Below are positions 46,628-58,473 of a stretch of 64,000 nucleotides of DNA, piece after piece. The stretch's first letter is position 1, and every line of letters begins with the position of its first letter. The position numbers and the translations under genes are program-made. The notes below the pieces were generated by a model, which was not told the DNA's origin, ran no database searches, and saw nothing but the letters and a program-made list of their open reading frames with translations. The stretch covers positions 9,706,976 through 9,770,975 of the forward strand of contig NC_079910.1 in NCBI RefSeq assembly GCF_024868665.1. The letters are read 5' to 3'. The DNA comes from Triplophysa rosa (lineage: Eukaryota; Chordata; Actinopteri; Cypriniformes; Nemacheilidae).

Positions 46628-46805
46628 GTTGGGTCAAAAAGAGACCAACCCAATCCAGAAGTTGGGTTAAATTAACCCAGAAAATGTTTATATTGACCCA
46701 ACAGTGGGTTAAAACAACCCAGCATTTTGGGCTGAAACAACCTAGCATAGGTTAATTTATAACCTAACGGTTGAGTTAGTCCCTTTTTGACCCAACGTTG
46801 GGTTG
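46628..46805. mobile_element. gttgggtc inverted-repeat MITE
   Basis: Ends gttgggtcaaaaagagacc and ccctttttgacccaacgttg are inverted. The interior repeats ttgggttaaattaaccc and gacccaacagtgggttaaaa. It is a small palindromic element common in fish. Confidence 0.7.
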
Positions 46806-46881
46806 GAAATCACCAGCTACCCAGACAGCTGGTTTATGCAGCAAAGGAATTAAATACAAAAAGATTTTTAGCTATTATATT

Positions 46882-47160
46882 AGTGGTTCTCAAACTCTTT
46901 CGTTGTAAGGCCCCCTTTGTGTAGGGCGCATCGCTTTGCGGCCCCCCAAATAAAGACTTATAATCATAAACTTAGAATTTTAATTAAAACAAAAACATTT
47001 TCAGTTATTCAATGCTGTAACATAAATCTTTTGGTTGGTGGGTTTATTTTACTGATGTTTGATTGCATACAATTTATGATAAATTTACATAATTCATAAA
47101 ATGCCACAAAATCTGTGGTCCCGCTGGATCCATCTTGGGGCCCCTAGTTTGAGAACTACT
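46882..47160. mobile_element. hAT-like MITE (agtggttctcaaact ends)
   Basis: 279-bp element with inverted termini agtggttctcaaact and agtttgagaactact, the well-known hAT-Charlie-like terminal sequence. The interior includes ggccccc runs. The target duplication is not clear. Confidence 0.7.
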
Positions 47161-47448
47161 GCTCTAGATTATGCTAGTGATGGGTCACAATACTTCTTAA
47201 AAAACCTACTAGTCGATTAGTGAACTTGTATGGAAATTCAAAGACAGCGGTTAGGGTTAGGTCATTTTTGTCAGAACATTTTTAATTAAGAGGATAATAA
47301 TTTACCAATGCCATTATTTCAACCCGACATTATAAAAACAGACCTAATTATAATTTATAAAACCACAACCTGGCAACATCAAGCACGGACTCTTGGAGTG
47401 ACTGACTGACTGAATTCAGTCCTACAGTAATTCAAATCCCAAAGTTAC

Positions 47449-47592
47449 CTTTGTCGCATCCACTTGCTCCCATCTTGCTCCCGTCGGGGCACACTTTGCA
47501 CTTCATGCCCTTAACTCCAGGCTTACAGGAGCACAACCCTGACATCTGCTCACAGTCGTCACGAACCGAACCCACTCCATCACAGTTACACG
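47449..47592 (-). CDS. agrn: agrin exon: laminin EGF-like domain 2
   Basis: 144-nt exon, phase 1 on both sides. It reads (P)[19 protein letters not shown] then [28 protein letters not shown]. The string [19 protein letters not shown] is nearly identical to mammalian agrin. The eight-cysteine laminin EGF fold is shared between this exon and its ends. Acceptor CCATCAG, donor gtaacttt. Confidence 0.97.
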
Positions 47593-48152
47593 CTGATGGA
47601 GAGAACAAGAGAGACAGCAGGCTGTCAGCCTTATCTGGTTGAACAGTTTTGATTAGATTCCTTGTCTCTTTCTCTTCAATTTCACCCCAACAAAAACATC
47701 CACTAAATTCATACAGGCAATCTAAAGCAGTTCCACTCCGTGGGCCCACGGCTACAGCAACTCTGTGTCAGTGACCGCAGTCTGGTGGAGTTCAGTGCCG
47801 GGTCAAGAAGCCCTGGGGTGAGAAAGAATGAGGCTACAGAATGTGCTAATGCTCAGAGGACCCCGGGCACAGGGCAGAAAGCGTTTCAATCAATGCTTGT
47901 TTTTCCTATCCTTGGCTTTGTACCACCACACAAACACACGCAGCAGTGTGTTGTTGGTCTGTGGGCCACGTTGCACACTCACAGAGTTCCCATTTTTCTC
48001 GGTGGCTCAGAGGCTTAATTCGAAACGCTTGTTTTGACAGAAATCACTTTAGAGGCTGTAAGGTTAGTGGATGTTGAATGAGGATTTGTCACTTTGGATT
48101 TCGGTACATAGTTACATTTAAGATCTTTAACAGAAAACTCCCTCAAACGTAC
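47593..48152 (-). other. agrn intron between the laminin-EGF exons
   Basis: 560-bp intron; no repeat family or gene recognised. Two overlapping plus-strand frames (47740-48037) appear to be chance. Confidence 0.7.
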
Positions 48153-48317
48153 GTGTGCAGCCGATCATGTTCTCCGTCACGATGCCTCGGAAGTTCCAGA
48201 ATCCCGGTTCGCAGCGGTCACACTTGAGTCCGCCGACACCGGGTTTACAGGAGCACTGGCCAGAGGAAGGGTCACACGTGCCTCCGTATGAGCCATAATG
48301 ATTACACTGACACACAC
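48153..48317 (-). CDS. agrn: agrin exon: laminin EGF-like domain 1
   Basis: 165-nt exon, phase 1 on both sides. It reads (S)[19 protein letters not shown] then [20 protein letters not shown] and [54 protein letters not shown] of mammals align nearly residue for residue. Acceptor TTTCTTCAG, donor gtacgttt. It is separated by only 192 bp from the preceding CysCys exon. Confidence 0.98.
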
Positions 48318-48509
48318 CTGAAGAAAACAATTTTGACAATTTATACTGTATATAATACATGCACTCACAGAAATAGTCACAAATCTTCCTATCTGCTTAG
48401 CTGGCAAAATGTTATGAATTAAAGAAAAACTACTCAAATCCAAACAAAACAGTTGAATACTAACAGAACTCATCAAAGAGTCAATAAGAAATAATAGTAA
48501 ACTACGCAC

Positions 48510-48626
48510 TAGGGCACCCTGCCAGTCCGACACCCAGGGCGGTGGTCTTGTTGTCTTCACAACATCCGTAAACCGTTTTGTTGCAGTGCTGAGAGGCACC
48601 AAGTTCTGGAAGAGGTGCCGCGATAT
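48510..48626 (-). CDS. agrn: agrin exon: CysCys linker module 1
   Basis: 117-nt exon, phase 1 on both sides. It reads (D)[19 protein letters not shown] then [19 protein letters not shown]. It links FS8 to the laminin-EGF pair and matches [20 protein letters not shown] then GLAGCP of mammals. Two Asn-Lys-Thr sequons may be N-glycosylated. The donor gtgcgtag is weak but canonical; the acceptor is TCTATTCAG. The same C..T.(Y/F)GCC.D..T.A...GCP pattern recurs at 34101-34226. Confidence 0.95.
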
Positions 48627-50729
48627 CTGAATAGAAGATACAGGCGACAGGAGAAAACCGGGGCGGGTAAGAGAGAGAGAGACAGATGGTGAGATTTAGA
48701 GCATTATTTTAAGACAAATTAAACCAAACAATCCAAGCTGAAATGCAATTTAGTACAACACAATAAGAATTGCTTAAGGAGCGGAGGTGGGAGAGCCTGC
48801 ATCTGGTTGCCTGATAACAATTCTATTTACAATTCCAGACAGCAATTCAAACTCAAGAAAAAAATTACGCTATTACCAGCCGCGGAAACAAACAACGGGC
48901 CCTTCGCAGAATGTCTGATGGGTGACATTTGACTTATCCTCTAGGGTCTGTTCTCTCCATTTGTTCTTGTCTCTGATAGCCGAGTTTACACGTGCGGCGT
49001 CATGTCAAACTGAGATTTATGGACCATGCATTTACAGACGCAAAAGCACAGGAACGTAAATTGGGACACAGTGATGCCGGTCCACTCGCTATGTAACCTA
49101 ATTACACCTTTGCTATTCCGACATCCCGGATCGCATACGGGAAGTTTGTTGCGGTATTTAACTGTAACGTTAAACCGGAAGGCATATGTCCGGTGTTTCA
49201 GGCTTTATCTCAGTTTTTCACACTTTTTGCAGCTCTCTCTAGTCCATTTAACTGAATGGGTTTAAGTCGGTAGGTTTAGGAGTGCTGTTTGCAAGTTTTC
49301 AGATTGAAGTAGAGGGTTAGGCTGTTATAAATCAGGGGGCCTCCGTGGTAAACGCACACGTCCCCGACTATAATGGTTATGTGTCGCCGTGCCTCTGATA
49401 GCGCTTTGTGACTTCAGAGATGGGTTTTGTCCACACCTCATTAAACTTCTCTTCGCACTGAGCCCATTATGACAAAGGTGCTTCTAATTTGATCCTGTCC
49501 TCTCTCGTAGCGGATCTTCACCTTCTTTCCTCCACACCCATTTGTTCCGCGTCGCAATCCTTCCCGACACAACAAGGTGCTGGTAATGGCACGGGCGAGG
49601 CTCAGCCAATCAGCTCAAATGAGGTTCATCGAAGTATCATTCATCGTAAGTGATAGTTTCAAGGAGGTCTATCATATTTGGAGAAGGCTGTGCATTAGAA
49701 GTACCCTTCGTCTGAATGGTGAGGGATCCCCGGAGGTATGCCATTGGGTATCATTTGGTATCTGCTATCTTTGCCATGTCACTACTGAAATTTATAGCAC
49801 ATGGCAAATAAAGTAAATAGCCGGCTGTGACATCAAAGATGGTAGGAAAATAAGTCTGTCATTCTTTTAAGAGCCCTCCAAAAAAACGTTGATGAAATAT
49901 CTTCCGTACTATAATGAAATATTAATATAAACATGCACTTTTTCCAAGACAATACACAGTTACTTCCAAATGACTGTCAAATAAGAAAGATGCTTTTTGG
50001 AGTGTATCATTATTCGTCAATATTACCAATATTGTGGAAAAAAAGCCTAGACGGCATCTCACTAAATTAAATAAGTACAAATGCTGAAAAATCTCTGAGT
50101 GCCCCATCCAGCTCAGTCAGATGAGAAAAAAATAGGCAGCTTTCAGCATTCTGATCTTCGCTACATGGAGACTCGGTAGAAGGTTGTCTAGAGGTCGCCG
50201 AGACCTAATTTCCAATTAGCAAAAAGCAGCAAGGTGCTCTGGAGGCCCGTCAGCTCTCAAAGGCACGAGGTCGGAGAATGGGTGAGGCGAGACTCTGTGC
50301 ATATCAAATGGAAGGCCCAATGAGATTTCCATTGATCTAAGCTCAGCCAATGGGAAGCGGATGCCAAAAGCTCCTCGCACTGGTTGAAAGTTCTCCAAAA
50401 AGATTTATTTTCCACGGCCACTGAAGCAGCATGACTGAGCCTGGCTAGAGGGCCAGAAAGGCTCTGAAGCAGAAAACTCAGAGTTAGATAAAGGACCAGA
50501 ATGGAGCGTATGTGTGTGTGAACGAGAGTGGAGTCGAGCTCTGCTTGAAGCCTGAGGGAATCTCACACTGCTCTGATCACATAGCCACGCTCTTCCTCTC
50601 TTAGCGGTAGCCTTTCGGTCTGGTCTACACAAACTCTCAAAGGAAATATGCATCCTTCTGCAATGGTTTTACAAAGATCCACCCCTCCGAGTTCCTCTGT
50701 TAGCTGAGGAAAACGTGAACGTGTCTCAC
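48627..50729 (-). other. agrn intron, no recognised feature
   Basis: 2,103-bp intron between FS8 and the linker module. It is unusually free of recognisable repeats. Nothing coding was seen. Confidence 0.65.
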
Positions 50730-50835
50730 CTGGACAGGGGCCTTGGCTTTGGAGCAGAATGTCCATTTGCTTCTCGCACCTGGCCTTCTTGAGTTCACAT
50801 TCGCTACCGTACGTGTTCCCATCTGAGCCACACAC
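50730..50835 (-). CDS. agrn: agrin exon: FS8 second half (Kazal)
   Basis: 106-nt exon, phase 0 in and 1 out: VCGSDGNTYGSECELKKARC then EKQMDILLQSQGPCP. It is a Kazal domain with all expected cysteines and the near-invariant YGSECELKKARCE of agrin FS8. The open frame starting slightly upstream at a chance ATG is not the true start; the acceptor ATTTGCAG is. Donor gtgagaca. Confidence 0.97.
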
Positions 50836-50966
50836 CTGCAAATATTTACGTTGAGGTTAACACAGCATGATTTATGGAATAAACAACGTTTAGCACAAAT
50901 GTTAACAAGTCAAGACCTGGGCAGTGTACGGGTGGTGTATTTATAAATCGCATAGATTTTTCATAC

Positions 50967-51109
50967 CGGATTACGTGGAACAGCCTGACAGATGAAGTCA
51001 CACATGCAGCGATCATCCTCCGTGTCGTCATCCCATGACCCGCCGTACCTTCGACACCGATCCTGCTCGCAGGTCTCGGACCCTGAACCTGAGCCTCCCG
51101 ACCCACAAT
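50967..51109 (-). CDS. agrn: agrin exon: FS8 first half with Ser-Gly cluster
   Basis: 143-nt exon, phase 1 in and 0 out. It reads (D)[19 protein letters not shown] then [28 protein letters not shown]. Mammals have [11 protein letters not shown]...CEQELCR then WDEDSEDGPCVCDFSCQSV. The Ser-Gly-Ser-Gly run is a likely glycosaminoglycan attachment cluster. Acceptor TTTGAACAG, donor gtatgaaa; the 131-bp intron to the Kazal half is short. Confidence 0.97.
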
Positions 51110-52307
51110 CTGTTCAAACAAAAACACAAATTACATATTTTTACATCATTGTTTGGCCTCCTGCTTCTGTTCTATGTTGGTCCCTACAAAAACCTATACA
51201 AATACAATAACCTATACAATTTAAAGACTTTGAATGTACAGATAATCACACTGATATTGATTTAGAGAAACACACAACTACTATGTGAACAGTGAATAAG
51301 TTTGGAAGTTTCAAGAAGCAAAGACAAACAAGACACAGGCCCACTGGGGACCACACTCAAACCCATATTTGCATATCAGTATGCAGCACATTGTCTTCTA
51401 ATATAAAATATTGCCAGGTACTCAAGCGTCTTTTTAAACTTGACTGCCAAGAATTAATGGACAGCGTTTGGCAAAGTATTTAGACATTCAGCACATATGG
51501 GGCGGTGAATATTGAGATTTTCTTCACTTTAAGTGTGAAGATTGAACCAAAGGCACTGCTGCAAGCGTAAGATAATGACCAGCTATGAAAATACCCAGTG
51601 AATAACAAAATAAATTAAAGGAGACACCACCGTGCCACCAGCTAACTGTCCCTTACGCTTCGATTAAAAGTGAAATAACTGACAATCTGTTATCTAACAC
51701 TAGAAATCAATGCAGGGAGCTGTTTCACGGCCAAGATTCTTGATGTTAGTAATTACACATCATTATATTGGGCCCAATTAGCTTCACTTTAAGTTCTGGG
51801 ATAGTTTCTCGATTTGCTGCTGTATGAAAGCCGAAAAAGACAAATCTTGATTCTCTCCAGGATCCAAACTTTAGGGATTATAGTGAGGGAATGGTGAGGG
51901 TTTTTCAGCAGATGAGTCGGCTCATTAAACACACTCTTATCTTGCCTATTTAATTAGAATTAAAGTTCATTAGTCAACAAAGCAGACTCACTGGAGATAT
52001 AAAGTACCCACTCTTTGTAACAGAGCATTAGAGTCCCTTATTGTTAATGAAAGCTGTCAAAGAGCTCTAGACAAGAAAGCACTTTAGTAAAACTGAGGCG
52101 TAAACAGTACACATATCAACAGGCTGCAGAATTCAAGAGCAGAGAAGGACGCGGCGTAGCTAAAACATGATGGCAAAATCCTGTTCACAACAAGTACACT
52201 ATTGCTCTAAATGTAAGAGAATAGCTATCTATGCCACAACTATAACAATAACTATAGAAATGATGGCTATCATTGTGATCATTATCATTAGAGTGAACAC
52301 AGCTTAA

Positions 52308-53158
52308 AGGGACAGTTCACCCAAAAAAGGAAAATTCTGCCATAAGCCAAAAACCGATACCCATTGACTTCTATTGTATAGACACAAAACTGATGACAAG
52401 TCAATGGTTACCAACATTCTTCAAAATATCTTATTTTGTGTTCTGCAGACGAAAGAAAGTCAGCCCGTGTTGACACTTCACTGCTAGCGTCTGTTTTACA
52501 TTATAATCCTATGGAGCTTTCAAAAAAGTCCTGAGCGTTTTTTTAGACGTCAGCGCCAACGTCTTTTCTGCAGCTCAGAGTCTTTTGAGGTTGAAAAAAG
52601 TTACATTTTTCTGTAAAAACCCCCTATGTCAAGCACCTTTTTCACAGCAAACCAATGACAGAGACTTGCCGTTTCCATAACAACATGCGAGGAACGTGAT
52701 CGGCCGAGAAGGCTCAAGCTCGAAAAAATTAAATGGCTGCCGAAACGCCCGTTGGAGCATAGTTTTGTATAAATGTAAGTTTCATTTTCACTTTCAATAA
52801 CTTCTGATTGCATTTCTAGCGAGAAATTAGTATTGTAGTTTTTAAAGATGTGATTGGTTATTGCAAAGACGCTCTCTGTTTATAATTCAAATAGAATTCC
52901 GTTACTCTGCCTATGAAGCCTGTCTCTCTAAGCTGCCTTCGTGCACAAATGCTTTTCTTGAACTTTGCCGGCTGCTATTTGTAACCACAACACTGCGAGC
53001 ATTTTTTTAAACTAAAAAAGCGCCACTGTCAACTTTTTCTCGTCAAAAAAGAAGTCGAGTGTGAACACTGCCTCATACAGGTTTAAAACAACAAGGGGTG
53101 AGTAAATGATGACAGAATTTAAATTTTTGGGTGTACTAATGTGTACTATCACTTTAAT
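52308..53158. mobile_element. family-1 element split by a nested insertion
   Basis: The left part (taaagggacagttcacccaa, tgacttctattgtatagaca, ggttaccaacattcttcaaa, gacgaaagaaagtca) and right part (tacaggtttaaaacaacaag, gggtgagtaaatgatgacag, cactttaat) form one copy. The break lies inside the usual gaaagaaagtcatacagg string. Confidence 0.8.
52463..53072. mobile_element. nested element with 3-bp TSD (PIF/Harbinger-like)
   Basis: 610-bp element. Its ends gcccgtgttgacact and agtgtgaacactgcc are imperfect inverted repeats (12 of 15 matching). The trinucleotide tca is duplicated at 52460-52462 and 53073-53075, judged against intact family-1 copies. A 3-bp duplication suggests PIF/Harbinger, but the class is tentative. 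Confidence 0.6.
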
Positions 53159-53787
53159 TTTAATGCATTAAAAACACAATCCTTCATAAATCTGCATAAA
53201 ATAATAAAGTAAACTACTAATTATTTACAAAACACCCAAAAACGCTAGTGGATGCTCTTTCCCAGTTCACCATCAGGAGCTAAACGCACCTCTTTCGTCA
53301 CAAACACAGGAGGGAAGGGTAACCCGATGGGTAAATCGATTGTGGAAATGCCATTTAGCCTAAAACATCGTCTTAAGCAGATTATGGAGCTGGTCACCAT
53401 AAAGGTTTGCTAGGGGTTGGTCAGCCCTAACATACGTCTTATCAAGGATCCGCACTGACAGCCCTCCTAGGGTCGATACTCGGGGAGGCCATTCGTTTCA
53501 TTAGCCCCAGCCTGAAAACAATGGAAGCACTGGAGCCTGAAGACCTGGCCACATTGATATAGACTCGCTCCAAACAGCAGCTTTCTGCTTCACAGCATTA
53601 GCCATCCTCAGAAGTGATGTGCAGAGATGCGATATTTTGCTTAATGTGAGCCGAGCCGAATTCACGCCTTGGGGCAAAGTCTTGTTAAGATCAGCCAAGA
53701 GACTCCGAGGGGAAATAATGTAGCGTTTTGACTGATTATTAAAAGGTTTCTTTTCTTACCATCATTATTGAGGCGCAACATACGGTG

Positions 53788-54007
53788 TTAAAGGGACAGT
53801 CACGCAAAAATAACAATTCTGTCATCATTTGTTCACCCTTATTTCATTCAAAATTGGTATATGACTCTTTGTTCTGTGTGTTCATACAATGGAAGTCAAT
53901 GAGGGCCAATGTTGTTTGGCTACCAACGTTCTTCCAAATATCTTTTGTGTTCTGCAGAACAAATAAACTGAGGGTGACTAAATGATGAAAGAATTGAATA
54001 AACTATC
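53788..54007. mobile_element. family-1 element copy
   Basis: It begins gttaaagggacagtcacgca, includes tctgtcatcatttgttcacc, tacaatggaagtcaatgagg, ggctaccaacgttcttccaa and cttttgtgttctgcagaaca, and ends gaataaactatcc. A short, uninterrupted copy. Confidence 0.75.
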
Positions 54008-56100
54008 CAATTGTCCTCCTCATCACTGATGTAGTAAATAATATGCCTCCAAACTCTCATAAGCCTGACCACTGAGCAGAACCGGTAATCATTTCCACAC
54101 ACGAGACTCTCTGGGCCACCTAAGCCCAATTGTGCAAGCTAAGCAAGAGATGAAACGCATTAGCATTAGCGTTCGTGCGCCGGCAGAAATAAACTCAACG
54201 GAAAAAGGTGAATAAATAAAACCTGTACATGCGAGTAGATGTGGGTGGTGGTGGGGAGGAGGTGCTAATTAGTTTCTGTCCTTTGATGTCACCACCACCC
54301 GTGCAGCACGCCAGCCTTTCAATTAGTCAACACCAAGATGCACGCATCAGCTGTCCTCAAAGTCCCTTCCCGTCTCTTTAACTAAATCATGTACTTACGA
54401 GGGTCCATTTAGCCATGGGTTGTCCATTAAGATGAAGAGCTAAACTAAAAGAACATAGAGCTGGGCTGAGTGAAAGCAAAGTGGGTAAACAGAGACAGTC
54501 CAGCAAAAAAAACAAAAAAACAGATGGCCCATCAAGGGGTGAGAGGGTTTTCTGAGATAGATGGGAGAAACGAGAGGGAAAAATGTCAGGCGGAAGACAG
54601 GAAGAGGACGGTGACCTTCAGAGTTTACTGCTAGTTTGTTGCAGGTGGCTGGGATGCCTCACTGTGAATGCATAACTCCAGTGAAAACACACAGAGACCT
54701 TCTAAATGTCACACTTCAGTTCGGCACACACACGAGAGCACATCCTCTACGCCTCCCGTTTTTTCATTTCTCCCCTAGAGAGTCAACATTCACATTCATC
54801 ACAAGTTGTTGACCTCTGTATCTCACACTACGGGCGCACACACATCTCTTCGGCCTTTGTGGTTGGCCGGCTGTTTTTTTGTCGTTTTTTTGGTTTATTT
54901 GTAATTTGTCACCCTGCAGATGGGCACTATTGAATGAGTCGCTTAAGAGTAATCGTAACGCTGCCAACATACAAGAGCAATAGGGCATCCCGGTCACCTG
55001 CAGAGCTGAGGGACGTTCTTTATGAGAAGATACCTGTGTGTAATGGATGGCTGCACACTCTCTCTCTCCTGTTCACCCCTCTCAAATCCTCCTCCAGCAG
55101 GAGATCAAGCTCACGGACCGATGCTTTAAAGCTTATTGGGGTGTGTTCCGTTGATATTTTCAATGCATAATCCTATTTAGTAAACGTACACTCAATTAAA
55201 AAGGGGCCGTGGCCCCAAGGTGATCCTCGGCTCGGCTTCTGTCGCTTTGTCGGTGTCTACAATGAGTCTTGCTTCAGACTAGCAGAGTGTGAAATTAAAC
55301 AGGTGATAAATTCACTGCTACGGCCAAATGCAGGGAAGACTGTCGTTTTTCATAACCTTCGAATAAGAGAGTGAGAGAGTGTTGGCATTTTGTTCTTATG
55401 ACTAATGAACATGCGTTTTAAGGCAAGTCTAAATAAATGAATTAATCACCCCCCTTAAGCCCCAGTAAGAAAATGTTTCATTTGGACACTATTGCTCTGT
55501 TCAAGGAAGTGAGCTGTCTACAGGGGTAGCATTTTAAGGGCTCTCCTGATATAAAGATGCAATAACGCTGACTTCTAAGGCTCCTTCTTGTACACAAGTT
55601 ATACTGCATCATCACATTTGTTCTTTTGTGAGGAAGGCAATCCCATAATTCACTGTGTCGAGCTTAGTGACAGCACCAATTCAAAATGGCAGTTCAGTGT
55701 AATTGAAATGTTATTTTTAAAACGATTTTACCCAATACTTGTGCATGCTGTGTATTTTTATGCTTGTAGTTTGACACTGCTAACTCAGCAACATGCAAAT
55801 GTCAAACCAAAAGTCCCTTTAAGGGGCCCACTTGGCAGCCATATTTGTTATGTCTTTGTGCAGCTATTTCAGTCATACAACACCAAGTGCTTGCTATGTT
55901 CACAATAAAACAACACAACATTTAGACCAAATATTAAATCTAACAGCAACTGTAGCATAAATTGAGTTACTTAAACTCAGAAAAAAAATTTTCAGCTACT
56001 ATGCAAGTGCATGAGGACCATCTTTAATGATTGATGATTGGCTCTTTTTCTCATATTGAGTTTTTACCCACTCACAGTAATAAAACTGTAGCATGTTATA

Positions 56101-56362
56101 ATTATCATTTAATATCTATAATCTTTCTATAATCTAAATGTCATTATTTAATACCTATAATCTTTCAATAATCGATATGTCATTATTTAATATCTAGAAT
56201 GTTTCTATAATATATATATCATTATTTAAAATATAAAATATTTCTAAAAATTATATGTAATTATTTCATATATTTAATCTTTCTATAATCTATACGTCAT
56301 TATTTTATACATACAATCTTTCAATAATTAATATGTTGTTATTTTATATCTATTTTCTTTGA
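56101..56362. repeat. 39-bp AT-rich minisatellite, ~6.6 units
   Basis: Units start at about 56101, 56141, 56180, 56219, 56258, 56297 and 56336, a strict 39-bp spacing after the first. Each begins tcattattt(a/t)ata and contains atctttcnataat. Divergence between units is modest (several substitutions each, no indels after unit 1). Confidence 0.9.
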
Positions 56363-57169
56363 TAAAAATCAGAGTGGAGATGGTTGGGGTGTTTCAATAA
56401 AATCTACCATTTGAAAGTTATAACTGAGCTTGACAAAACAGCTCTCTTTTTATAACAGTTAAACTTAGTATCATCAACAGTATCGATCATTTTTCTTTTC
56501 CTCAAATATATCTGCAGCCCAGGGCCAAATGCTACAGCTGGGTCATAGCACTGGACTGAAAATAAAACTGACAAAGCACGAGCCATTGGCCTTTGGGCAG
56601 AATCTTTTGACTGGACCCAGTTCCCTCTGGCCCTTTCCTCACAGAAAACACTGTACAGAATGTTCTGTTTAGACTTTGAGGGGGGAAAATGTGATTCATT
56701 ACTAGCCAACAGGCTGCGAAGAATGACACGAGTGAGACATGACATCACAATACAGCAACAAAGAAGAAAATACAGAGAGCGCAGGGCACATACTGATGGC
56801 TGTGTTTCATGCTCCACATATTGTATGACAGGTCACTAAGTGCAGTCAATGCAAGGAGGTTAAATTGGCTGCAATAAACTGTTTTGAGCAAACGCATTAA
56901 CTCGGCTAGCCCTGAGCAGAACTGCAACTGTGCACAAATGAAGAAGTATCAGGGAGGTCTGATCTCCAATTGTCATATCTCATACTGGGTGTTTAGATAA
57001 TTAAGCCACTTCTTAAAACACATGGATGTCTTTGTACTATATCAAAATATACTGTATTGTTTATAATTAAGGCAATTTGAATGCATTCAAGTATCAGAAT
57101 GCTTTCTGGTTGTCACATTTGGTGAATCATTTTCATTGTTAAAGTGAAGCATTAAGCGCTAGAGCTCAC

Positions 57170-57370
57170 CTTCATCACAGACGCCAGGTTTGGCCACTTC
57201 TATTTTCCTCTGTTTCTTGCAGGAAGCCAAGCGCAGGTCACAGTCGTTGTTGTAGGTGGTGCCGTCGCTGCCGCACACGGGTTTAACCGGCTGACCCGTG
57301 CACTCCTGACATTCACACTTGTTCTGCACGCACCGCGCTCCCCAGCTACAAACAGTGCTGCCACAGGTTT
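57170..57370 (-). CDS. agrn: agrin exon: FS7
   Basis: 201-nt exon, phase 1 on both sides, a whole follistatin domain: (K)TCGSTVCSWGARCVQNKCE, CQECTGQPVKPVCGSDGTTY, NNDCDLRLASCKKQRKIEVA, KPGVCDE. The Kazal signature VCGSDGTTY and cysteine spacing are intact. The longest open frame over this place is in another frame; the correct one is fixed by the acceptor TGATCAG and donor gtgagctc and by phase. It aligns with ETCGDAVCAFGA of mammalian FS7. Confidence 0.95.
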
Positions 57371-57661
57371 CTGATCACATACACAAATCACAGGACAGGA
57401 ACATTGAGATACAAACAGAAAGACACAAGAAACATGTTTACTCCCACAAACGCCTTCTCTTGAACACATTCACATAGGTTTGTAAACCACAAGAACTGTA
57501 GAATTCAGTTGTGCATGTGGAACAACGAAAAGTGCATAACATGATTTGGAAAGAGTGCTAAAACAGTTTCTTGTGTTTAGACAAGAAGACCGATTGCATG
57601 GTTATATGTATCGTTTTTTGACAAAATCAAACTGGTGAATGCATGGACATGTATGACGATG

Positions 57662-58448
57662 ATAGCTGGACTGATTTCAGGGTTGCGCAGAATTCAGAAA
57701 TTAAGAATTGGCTTTCTTTTCATTCACGAGTTGGAATTTCAATTGAACTGGTGACAGGATGCTGAATTAGAATTTAAACTAGAATGACAGGAAGAAGAAT
57801 TCAATTAAGTTTGACACATTTACATAACAGACTTTCTTTAGTCCAAACCAACTACAAAACAAGTATGAAGAGATCAACTCTAAGGCCCGGTTTCACAGAC
57901 ACAATTTAGCTTAAGGCAGGACTATGCCTTAGTTAAATTAAGATATTTATGTCGCTTTTATAAAAATGCCTTAGAAGAATACATTACTGGTGTACATCTC
58001 GAGACAAAACAAGGGTACTAATATGTTTTATATTCAGTTAAGACCGTTCACACATTCATTTTAGTCTGGGACTAGCCTTAAGCCTTAACCTGGGCCTAAG
58101 TTGTTCATCTTATGCATTAAGTTTCACGTTTATTGGTTCCATAGTGAAGAATTAACACATAAGGCTAGTTCTGTAAAATTGTTGATCTGTAAAGTGTTTT
58201 CCATCACGGTCTATAAAAATATAATAAATAATTAAGTTTTAATAAAAAATTTTATTATTACTATAAATATAAAGAGCACACATTTAACACCATGGATATC
58301 ATAGGTTTAACCTTACTTACTTACATAGAAATGCCATTGAATTTCAGCATCTTGTTTGCTACCTCACATCAAATTGAAATCAAATTAAGACGTTGAATCA
58401 GAATTTAAAAGGTAATCTCAATTCAATTCTGATGAGCGCACAACCCCG
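57662..58448. mobile_element. inverted-repeat element (gggttgcgca ends)
   Basis: The ends gggttgcgcagaattcagaa and ttctgatgagcgcacaacccc are imperfect inverted repeats. The sub-terminal sequence is rich in gaattcaatt and aattgaaat. Transposase is absent. Similar AATTCAATT-rich sequence lies near 33760-33830. Confidence 0.55.
57883..58100. mobile_element. nested MITE (ggcccggtttcacagac)
   Basis: It begins ggcccggtttcacagacaca, with aaggcaggactatgccttag, and ends near tctgggactagccttaagcc then ttaacctgggcc. Inverted cttaag-rich termini are typical of a cyprinid MITE. It lies within the previous element. Confidence 0.55.
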
Positions 58449-58473
58449 ACTGGCTGGCGTTTTGTGTACTCAC

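Larger units (their letters stand above)
46092..47448 (-). other. agrn intron with two MITEs
   Basis: 1,357-bp intron holding MITE-like elements at 46628-46805 and 46882-47160. Nothing else was recognised. Confidence 0.75.
51110..57169 (-). other. agrn intron with minisatellite and repeats
   Basis: 6,060-bp intron between FS7 and FS8. It contains a family-1 element split by another insertion (52308-53158), a plain family-1 copy (53788-54007) and a 39-bp tandem repeat (56101-56362). Open frames near 54.7-55.9 and 56.4-56.9 kb have no recognisable domain. Confidence 0.75.
57371..58473 (-). other. agrn intron with nested MITEs
   Basis: 1,103-bp intron nearly filled by a DNA element (57662-58448) that itself contains a second MITE (57883-58100). 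Confidence 0.65.

Noticed and set aside
57200..57469. 89-residue minus-strand frame over the FS7 exon
   Set aside because: Wrong frame relative to the acceptor at 57371; the right frame gives the Kazal signature.
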